NCBI RefSeq assembly: GCF_900659635.1
Contig: NZ_CAACVB010000008.1
Location: 1-64,000 of the forward strand
Direction of reading: 5' to 3'
Length of the DNA: 64,000 bases
DNA from: Actinomadura roseirufa
Lineage (GTDB): Bacteria > Actinomycetota > Actinomycetes > Streptosporangiales > Streptosporangiaceae
In this document: positions 58,561 through 64,000 of the stretch, piece by piece
How positions within the stretch are numbered: position 1 is the stretch's first letter
How the letters are laid out: the number at the start of each line of letters is the position of its first letter
Translations under genes and position numbers: made by a program
The notes under the pieces: generated by a model
Database searches by the model: none
What the model saw: the letters and a program-made list of their open reading frames with translations, nothing else
What the model was told of the DNA's origin: nothing

Positions 58561-58610
58561 GGCGCAGATCCCCGCATGGCAGACAAGCGACCCCCGGATT
58601 CGGCGAGCTC
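58446..58610. repeat. Upstream repeat of the XRE genes, copy 3
   Basis: Third copy of the block described at 56070 (GCGCAGGGCTTTGACTCTGA, CAGATCCCCGCATGGCAGAC). It lies between the XRE remnant and the intact gene A/B pair, which therefore are divergent as at 13 kb. Confidence 0.75.
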
Positions 58611-58650
58611 CAACCGCCGGCCGGGAACTGACCGGAGGAGAAATCCGGCT

Positions 58651-59013
58651 ATGAGCGAGGACGGCCAGGCAGGCGAGTCGGGCGTGAGTGAACGCCCGGA
58701 CGATGCCGAGCACCCCGACGCCTACGCGCGGCTTGGGGCGTTGATGTCCCGGCTCCACGTCTACGGGCTGGAGACCGTGCTGCAGCGGCGCAAGCTGATC
58801 GTGATCAACCCGAAGGCGCCGGGGTGCTGCCCGGACGTGCCGCGTCCGGCGGACACCATCACGTGCAAGGCGCGTGAGGACGACGGCGGGCGGGCCTGGT
58901 TCTTCACGTCCTGGGGCAAGCCCATCGCCCAGGCGAACCACATCGTGGACGCGGCCTTGATCGTGGCCACCACCCTCGGCGCGCCGACGGAACACGGCTG
59001 CGCCGGTGAGTGA
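58651..59013 (+). CDS. 'Gene A' intact copy, 120 aa
   Basis: GGAGGAG lies ten bases before the ATG. It shares PDAYARLGALMSRLHVYGLE, TVLQRRKLIVINP, PGCCPDV, ADTITC and RAWFFTSWGKPIAQ with the copies at 12778 and 49859, with about 70-80 percent identity by eye. It overlaps gene B by 8 bp. Function unknown. Confidence 0.82.
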   Translation: MSEDGQAGESGVSERPDDAEHPDAYARLGALMSRLHVYGLETVLQRRKLIVINPKAPGCCPDVPRPADTITCKAREDDGGRAWFFTSWGKPIAQANHIVDAALIVATTLGAPTEHGCAGE

Positions 59014-59323
59014 ATCCGAGCGTGGACGCGGGGGGACGGGTGACGCGGCAGAGCCCCCCGCGTCCACTTCACCCGGCGAGCGGCTGACCGAACTGGCGAC
59101 TCTGCTGCGCAGGCGCTTCTCCGGCATCGCGCCGATCCTGCCGCACGGGACGGAGATTCTGCATCTCATCCGCTCCGGAAAAGGACCCCACTACGTCGTC
59201 TGGGCCCGCCACCGCTGCGCCTACCTCTGGTACTGCGGACCCGACCACGGCGCACAGATCGGCACGACCGCCGACCAGGCCGCCGCGACCATCGGCCGGA
59301 CGCTCGGGCTGCCACCCGCCTGA
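59006..59323 (+). CDS. 'Gene B' intact copy, 105 aa
   Basis: GTG start within GTGAGTGA, the same overlap as in the 12.5-kb pair. SESERGRGGTGDAAEPPAS, ERLTELATLLRRRFSGI, LIRSGKGPHYVVWARHRCAY, WYCGPDHGAQIGTTADQAAA. Same length as the other copy. Strong terminator follows. Confidence 0.82.
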   Translation: MSESERGRGGTGDAAEPPASTSPGERLTELATLLRRRFSGIAPILPHGTEILHLIRSGKGPHYVVWARHRCAYLWYCGPDHGAQIGTTADQAAATIGRTLGLPPA

Positions 59324-59346
59324 AACACCTACGAACCACCCAGACC

Positions 59347-59398
59347 GGCGCGGTGGTGCGGGTCGACGCCGCCCCCGAGGTCCCCGCACCACCGCGCC
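59347..59398 (+). terminator. Hairpin terminator of the gene A/B pair
   Basis: Perfect 16-bp stem GGCGCGGTGGTGCGGG / CCCGCACCACCGCGCC, 23 bp after the gene B stop. Confidence 0.85.
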
Positions 59399-59480
59399 CT
59401 TCCACGGCCCGGACCGAGTCGAGCACCTGGCCGAGAGATCGGCCGGGTCGGCTGCTTGCGGCGTAGTAGCGTGCGCCAGC

Positions 59481-60236
59481 GTGATGATCTTTTCCGAGCG
59501 GGTGGACGCGCTTCGGGTGGCGGCGCAGGCCGGCGACGGCGAGGCCGCCCGGGAGTACGGACGGTTGCTGACCCTGCTTCCGGAGGCGGCGGAGAACGAA
59601 CCGGTCTGGGCCGGTGAACCGTGGTTGCGCGCTGCGGTCGCCGCCCTGCCCGACGACGCGCTTGCCCGCACGCTGCTGGGGAGCCTGCTGGTCACGCAGG
59701 TCGCGGCCTGGCAGAACATCATCGACCTCGACCACAATGCCGACGGGGAGGAGATCGAGGCCGCGAACACGCGGCGGCGGGAGGAGGCGGAGGAGCTGCT
59801 CGGCGGCGTCCTGCGCGCGGACCCCGAAGCGCCCACGCCCAAGGCGTGCCTGGCGGCGCTGGCCGAAGTGTTCGACGAAGGCGCCTACCCGGAGAGCGAA
59901 GACGGAGCCTTCCCTTACGACTACCACCACGTCCAGACGGACCTGTGGAGCGGCTCGGTATGCACCACGCTTCAACTGGTCGTCACCGATCCCGAAGAAT
60001 TGCGCTGGGCCTGCGACCAATGGTTGGCGAACTACGAAGACTGGACGGACGGGCTCACCCTTACCTCGTACTCCCGGGGTAAGGAGATCGGCAATGTGAC
60101 CCTTTCAGAAGGCTCGGCAAAGGCCATCGACTGGGACGCGGTGACCATTCCGCCCTTGGCGGGCACCCCGCTGCCTCCGGGGCACCCTGCACCACACTGG
60201 CGTACCTACTACGGGTTCAGCGCCGAGGTCGGCTGA
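59481..60236 (+). CDS. Hypothetical protein, 251 aa
   Basis: GTG 59481 and ATG 59484 are adjacent; TAGTAG upstream and no ribosome site suggest a leaderless mRNA starting at one of them. The first half is helical and repeat-like (RVAAQAGDGEAAREYGRLLT, EEAEELLGGVLRADPEAP), the second half alpha/beta (SGSVCTTLQLVVTDPEELRW). Family not recognised. Confidence 0.7.
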   Translation: MMIFSERVDALRVAAQAGDGEAAREYGRLLTLLPEAAENEPVWAGEPWLRAAVAALPDDALARTLLGSLLVTQVAAWQNIIDLDHNADGEEIEAANTRRREEAEELLGGVLRADPEAPTPKACLAALAEVFDEGAYPESEDGAFPYDYHHVQTDLWSGSVCTTLQLVVTDPEELRWACDQWLANYEDWTDGLTLTSYSRGKEIGNVTLSEGSAKAIDWDAVTIPPLAGTPLPPGHPAPHWRTYYGFSAEVG

Positions 60237-60442
60237 ACAGTGGAAACAGTGAGCTTCTGAGAATCGCGTCCCACCTTACGGTGCCCGGGTCGAGTTCAGG
60301 CTGCCAGGGGCACTGGACGGTGAACCCGTGCGGCCGGCACGCGGCCCGTCCGGGCGAACAGGGTCCGCTCGTCGCGTAGAGCCGGGGTGGCGCCGCCTTC
60401 CGATCGCTGCGGCCCGGCGGCGCCACCCCTACTAGCGACAAT

Positions 60443-60692
60443 CGCAGGTCTTACGGGCTGGAGCCCCGACCGGCACGCCCCCCTTTCGACCCGCCGCCCC
60501 TCCTCGTCGAGTGCCCGCCGGTCCTTCGATCACCCCCGGCGAGGAACAGACGCCGGTCAGCGTGACGACCGCAAATCCCACGGGCTGGAGCCCAGACCGG
60601 CGCGGCCTCCTGTTTCGGGTCGCTGCCGTCCTTGCCGGGTGCAGTCCGGTCGTTCGGATCGTCCCGCGAGGTCAGACGCCGGTCAGCGCCGC
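60443..60692. repeat. Degenerate tandem duplication, period about 127 bp
   Basis: CGCAGGTCTTACGGGCTGGA (60443) recurs as CGCAAATCCCACGGGCTGGA (60570), and GACGCCGGTCAGCG at 60549 recurs at 60675. The unit overlaps the end of a flavodoxin-like tail; similar text (CCGCGAGGTCAGGC) follows the other tail copy at 52973. No gene is seen in 60237-60671. Confidence 0.6.
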
Positions 60693-60800
60693 CGGGGCGT
60701 CGCCGGGCTCCCGGAGGGAGGCCAACAGGGCGTGGGCCTCGTGTTCGGTCATCCGGGACGTGTCGTACGGGACGCCGTTGACCCAGCGCTGGGTCCGCGT
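60672..60800 (-). pseudogene. Second copy of the flavodoxin-like gene tail
   Basis: QRWVNGVPYDTSRMTEHEAH then ALLASLREPGD and a TGA stop at 60672, matching the tail at 52973-53110. Upstream it is cut by the LysR remnant on the other strand. Confidence 0.6.
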
Positions 60801-60802
60801 CC

Positions 60803-61150
60803 GAACTGTCCACCGCCGATCTGCTCACCTGGCCGCATCAGATCAACAGCGGTCTCTGTGACCGGCTCCTGTCCGCCTTCCACATCGGCGGAGCCGATCT
60901 GCGCATCGTCCGGACCGCCGACAGCGTGCACGCCATCGCCGCGCATGTCGCCGCGGGCACGGGCATCGGCATCGCGGTCGAATCCGCGCTCGACCACCGG
61001 CCGCCCGGCCTGCGCGTCATCCCCCTCAGCGGCCCTTCGACCACCGCCGACCAGGTCGTCCTCACGCCCGCCGAGCCGTCGGACACCGCCACGGCACTGC
61101 GCGACCTGCTGCTGGACGCCTCGGCGGAGTCGCCTTCCGTCGGCCGCTGA
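60803..61150 (+). pseudogene. LysR-family regulator remnant, effector-domain part
   Basis: LSTADLLTWPHQINSGLCDR, ADLRIVRTADSVHAIAAHVA, AGTGIGIAVESALD and VIPLSGPSTTADQVVLTPAE read as the second half of a LysR effector domain. The HTH and first half are missing and there is no start codon with a ribosome site. Confidence 0.65.
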
Positions 61151-61185
61151 CGGGCGGTGCGGGCGCGCTGGCTACGATGATGATC

Positions 61186-61941
61186 ATGTTGCCTCGGACG
61201 GAGATCGACGGGCATCCCCCGCGCGCTGACGACCTGCTGGCCCCGGCCCTGGTGAACTACGGCCACGTCACCGTCATGCAGGTGCGTGACCGGGCCGTCC
61301 GTGGGCTCGACCCGCATTTGGCGCGCCTGGACGCGGCCAACCGCGAGCTGTTCGGCGCCGGGCTCGACGGCGAACGGGTCCGCGAGCACGTCCGGCACGC
61401 GCTCGGCGAAGTGGCCGATGCCACCGTGCGCGTCACCGTGTTCCAGAACGGTGAACAGGTATCAGTGATGGTCACGGTCAGGCAGCCCTCGGAGGCGCCG
61501 ACCGTCCCCCAGGGCCTTCGGTCCGTCGACTACCAGCGGCCGGTCCCGCACATCAAGCACACCGGGACCTTCGGCCAGATCCACTACGGCACGCTCGCCG
61601 AACGCGAGGGCTACGACGACGCCCTGCTCGTCGACCACGACGACGCCGTGATCGAGGCCGGGATCGCGAACGTCCTCTGCCACGACGGCGACGCCTTCGT
61701 GTGGCCCGACGCACCGGCCCTGCCCGGGATCACGATGCTCCTGCTGGACCGGGCCGGGCTCGGAGCCCGCCGCCGCAGGATCCGCCGCACCGACCTGACG
61801 TCCTGCGCGGCGGTCTTCGTCACGAACTCCAGGGGAGTCTCCCCCGTCGGCCGCGTCGACGACATGGAGATCCCGCAGGACCAGGACATCGCCGCGCGGC
61901 TGACCGGCCTCTACGCCTCGATCCCATGGGACGTCATCTAG
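61186..61941 (+). CDS. Aminotransferase class IV-family protein
   Basis: 251 aa. VMQVRDRAVRGLDPHLARLD, the PLP-lysine candidate in VPHIKHTGTFGQIHYG, EAGIANVLCHDGDAFVWPDA and VTNSRGVSPVGRVDD follow the class IV (branched-chain aminotransferase/aminodeoxychorismate lyase) plan. ATG codons at 61177, 61180 and 61186 are in frame; TACGAT at 61173-61178 puts a leaderless start at 61186. Confidence 0.82.
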   Translation: MLPRTEIDGHPPRADDLLAPALVNYGHVTVMQVRDRAVRGLDPHLARLDAANRELFGAGLDGERVREHVRHALGEVADATVRVTVFQNGEQVSVMVTVRQPSEAPTVPQGLRSVDYQRPVPHIKHTGTFGQIHYGTLAEREGYDDALLVDHDDAVIEAGIANVLCHDGDAFVWPDAPALPGITMLLLDRAGLGARRRRIRRTDLTSCAAVFVTNSRGVSPVGRVDDMEIPQDQDIAARLTGLYASIPWDVI

Positions 61942-61970
61942 GCCGTACCGGGAAGCACATGCCGCCTCGG

Positions 61971-61986
61971 CGGCCATAACCGGCCG
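61971..61986. promoter_or_regulatory. Inverted repeat upstream of AraC gene 1
   Basis: CGGCC-ATAACC-GGCCG, centred 43 bp before the GTG. The same element lies at the same distance before AraC gene 2. Confidence 0.6.
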
Positions 61987-62020
61987 TCCTGGCATTTTCT
62001 CGGGGTGGGATGATCGTCTG

Positions 62021-62881
62021 GTGAACCACACCGGAATGCATACGCTTTTATGGGGGGACGTAATAGCGGACGGCTTGTTCAGCCTGCACGTCGGCGCCGT
62101 TGATCCGGCGTGCAAGAGAGCGGGCCTCAGTTGGACGGGCGTGCGTCGAGATGACGTGTGGGTCGATGTGCCCATGGGCACGGTCTCCCTCTTTTTCAAC
62201 CTCACCGGTGCGGCACTCAAAGTGCCCGACCCCGAACGGCCCGGTCACACCGTGGTCGCCGCCGACGCGTGGGTGGCCGGGCCGCTCGACCACCACACCG
62301 TGACCGAAGGCCCCGCCGATATCGACCTGCTCCGGGTCGAGATGAACCCATGGGACGCCCACCGGCTGTTCGGCGGGCGGCCGATACGCGAGATCGCCAA
62401 CGCGGACATCCCTATGGAGGACCTCCTCGGCCGGTGGTCGACCGGGATGCTGCACCGGCTCCAGGACACCGAGGACCCTCGCGACCGGGTCCACTGCCTC
62501 CGCACCGCCTTGGCCGCGCGGCTGAGCGACGGCCCCGGCCCCGATCCGGCCGTGCTCCACATCTGGCGGCGGATCCGCGCGTCCGGCGGACGGGTCCCGA
62601 TCGGCGAACTGGCCGCGGAGATGGGCTGGACACGGCGGCACCTGACCCGCAAGTTCACCCAGCACGCCGGCCTGCCGCCCAAGAGCATGGCACGGATCCG
62701 GCGCCTGCACCTCGCCCTCGGCCTGCTGGCGACCGGCCCGGAGATCGCCATGAGCGACCTCGCCGTCCGATCCGGCTACAGCGACCAACCCCACCTGACA
62801 CGCGAGATAAGGGCCCTGACCGGAAGGACGCCGTCACGCCTGTTCACCGACCTCGTCGACCTGTGCGGAGACCCCGACTAG
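62021..62881 (+). CDS. AraC-family regulator, copy 1
   Basis: 286 aa from a GTG. The C-terminal double HTH is complete (GELAAEMGWTRRHLTRKFTQ, MSDLAVRSGYSDQPHLTREI, RALTGRTPSRL). The N-terminal part (VWVDVPMGTVSLFFNL, DAWVAGPLDHHTVTEGPADI) resembles the ligand-sensing cupin-like half of the DUF6597/AraC group. GATGAT eight bases before the GTG suggests a leaderless mRNA. Confidence 0.88.
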   Translation: MNHTGMHTLLWGDVIADGLFSLHVGAVDPACKRAGLSWTGVRRDDVWVDVPMGTVSLFFNLTGAALKVPDPERPGHTVVAADAWVAGPLDHHTVTEGPADIDLLRVEMNPWDAHRLFGGRPIREIANADIPMEDLLGRWSTGMLHRLQDTEDPRDRVHCLRTALAARLSDGPGPDPAVLHIWRRIRASGGRVPIGELAAEMGWTRRHLTRKFTQHAGLPPKSMARIRRLHLALGLLATGPEIAMSDLAVRSGYSDQPHLTREIRALTGRTPSRLFTDLVDLCGDPD

Positions 62882-62945
62882 CTCCGCGTCTCCACTTCGT
62901 CCAAAACCCACCCGTCCCGAGAACGGCCCGGATCGGAACATCCCG

Positions 62946-62961
62946 CGGCCATAAGCGGCCG
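62946..62961. promoter_or_regulatory. Inverted repeat upstream of AraC gene 2
   Basis: CGGCC-ATAAGC-GGCCG, same arms and same distance (35 bp) from the GTG as before AraC gene 1. GGGTGGGATGATC between repeat and start is also shared. Confidence 0.6.
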
Positions 62962-62995
62962 CTCTGACATCGCGTCAGGGTGGGATGATCAGTCG

Positions 62996-63916
62996 GTGAC
63001 TCGCATCGGAATACAAGCGCTTTGGTGGGGTGACGTAAGAGCGAACGGCCTGTTCAACTTGGGCGATGGCACGGCGGGGTCATCGCGTAACAAGGTGGGC
63101 CCCAATTTGACCGGCGTGCGGCGAGATAATGTGTGGGTCGATGTGCCCATGGGCACGGTCTCCCTCTTTTTCAACCTCTCCTGTGCGGGGCTCAAAGTGC
63201 CCGACCCGCAACGGCCCGGTCGCGTCCTGATCGCCCCCGACGCGTGGGTGGCCGGGCCGCTCGACCACCACATCGTGACCGAAGGCCCCGCCGAGGTCGA
63301 CCTGCTCCGGATCGAGATGAGCCCCTGGGAGGCCTACCGCCTGCTCGGCGGGACGCCGATTCGGGAGATCGCCAACACGGACCTTCCCATGGAGGAGTTC
63401 CTCGGCCGGTGGGCGACCGAAATGCTGTACCGGCTCCACGACATCAAAGATCACCGCGACCGGGCCCGCTGCCTCCGCGCGGCCCTCGCCGCGCGGCTGA
63501 GTGACGCCCCCGGCCCCGACCCGGCCGTGCTCCACATCTGGCAGCGGATCCGCGCCTCCGGTGGACGGGTCCAGATCGGCGAACTGGCCGCGGAGATGGG
63601 CTGGACGCGCCGGCACCTGACCCGCAAGTTCACCCAGCACGCCGGCCTGCCCCCCAAGTCCATGGCACGGATCCGGCGCCTGCACCTCGCCCTCGACCTG
63701 CTGGCCACCGGCTCGGGAATGGCCATGAGCGACCTCGCCGTCCAATGCGGCTACAGCGACCAACCCCACCTGACACGCGAGATGAGGGCCCTGACCGGAA
63801 GGACACCATCGCACCTGCTCCCCGACCTCATCGACCGGCGTGAGGACGAGGACGAACTCGGCACGTCCCATTCATTCAAGACCTCACCCGCTCCCGGGAA
63901 CTACATTCGGCCCTAG
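62996..63916 (+). CDS. AraC-family regulator, copy 2
   Basis: 306 aa from a GTG. About 75 percent identical by eye to copy 1, with an almost unchanged HTH (GELAAEMGWTRRHLTRKFTQ) and more changes in the first 40 residues (GIQALWWGDVRANGLFNLGD). It has a C-terminal extension (EDEDELGTSHSFKTSPAPGN). A tandem duplication with divergence in the sensor half. Nothing is recognised in 63917-64000. Confidence 0.88.
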   Translation: MTRIGIQALWWGDVRANGLFNLGDGTAGSSRNKVGPNLTGVRRDNVWVDVPMGTVSLFFNLSCAGLKVPDPQRPGRVLIAPDAWVAGPLDHHIVTEGPAEVDLLRIEMSPWEAYRLLGGTPIREIANTDLPMEEFLGRWATEMLYRLHDIKDHRDRARCLRAALAARLSDAPGPDPAVLHIWQRIRASGGRVQIGELAAEMGWTRRHLTRKFTQHAGLPPKSMARIRRLHLALDLLATGSGMAMSDLAVQCGYSDQPHLTREMRALTGRTPSHLLPDLIDRREDEDELGTSHSFKTSPAPGNYIRP

Positions 63917-64000
63917 TTCCTCCCGGGCTCGCCGCACAGGGGCCCGGAGGGCTCGTCAGACCACGTGAACGGCCCGCACCCGGTCTCCTGGTTCCGCCGA

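Noticed and set aside
49859-61150. Prophage or intact integrative element
   Set aside because: No integrase, structural, replication or transfer genes; only scattered transposase scraps and chromosomal-type regulators.

Overview
The window is chromosomal DNA of a very GC-rich actinomycete. Several features point to the Streptosporangiales/Thermomonosporaceae (Actinomadura-like) or a Streptomyces relative: XRE regulators with DUF5753 next to DUF397 genes, many GTG starts, many genes with a -10 box directly before the start codon (leaderless), 4-bp overlapping operons, and a B12 riboswitch on metE. The taxonomic placement is inference from gene content, not from a marker gene. No rRNA, tRNA, CRISPR array or replication origin was seen.

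Layout. 0-5.5 kb: a phosphotriesterase-family gene cut by the window edge, two broken genes fused back to back (hemerythrin-like and TetR), a Cys-phosphatase/CGNR pair, and a TetR/FAD-monooxygenase divergent pair. 5.6-15 kb: an XRE/DUF5753-DUF397 module with three small divergent genes, a TSUP permease, a 686-aa P-loop ATPase, a secreted protein, a dehydrogenase remnant, a two-gene family of unknown function ('gene A/gene B') divergent from an XRE-TPR regulator, and a Nudix hydrolase. 15-21.5 kb: serine-recombinase debris, cobalamin riboswitch and metE, intergenic repeats, a secreted BNR/Ycf48-like protein and a TAP-like secreted hydrolase.

21.5-26.3 kb is a tight four-gene operon with overlapping stops and starts: a cucumopine-synthase-like protein, a DAO-type flavoenzyme, a cytochrome P450 with an unusual I helix, and an AMP-dependent ligase. 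I read it as a small specialised-metabolite pathway without PKS or NRPS modules; its product is unknown. 26.4-42.6 kb is a catabolic regulon: nitrilase-type amidase, ribose-type ABC transporter, haloacetate-dehalogenase-like hydrolase, 2-hydroxyacid dehydrogenase, FAH-family hydrolase, cyclase-family hydrolase, IlvD/Edd dehydratase, DHDPS-family aldolase, SDR and enolase-superfamily enzyme, with two FCD-type GntR regulators. A shared 16-bp palindrome (ATGTAGCATGCTACAT and near-copies) in three promoters ties it together. The enzyme set resembles non-phosphorylative (deoxy)sugar-acid degradation.

42.8-49.7 kb holds wreckage of an ATP-grasp RiPP locus fused to a DUF1877 fragment, then DUF899, a MarR/ABC exporter module, an ArsR-SRPBCC operon under a 41-bp near-perfect palindrome, and a frameshifted XRE gene before a PPC-domain gene. 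49.8-61.2 kb is a gene-decay zone: repeated full and broken copies of gene A/B and of a 453-aa XRE regulator, transposase scraps, a truncated flavodoxin-like gene and its second copy, a headless LysR gene, and a few intact genes (secreted protease, lipoprotein, two hypotheticals). The window ends with a class IV aminotransferase-like gene and two tandem AraC paralogues with matching upstream inverted repeats.
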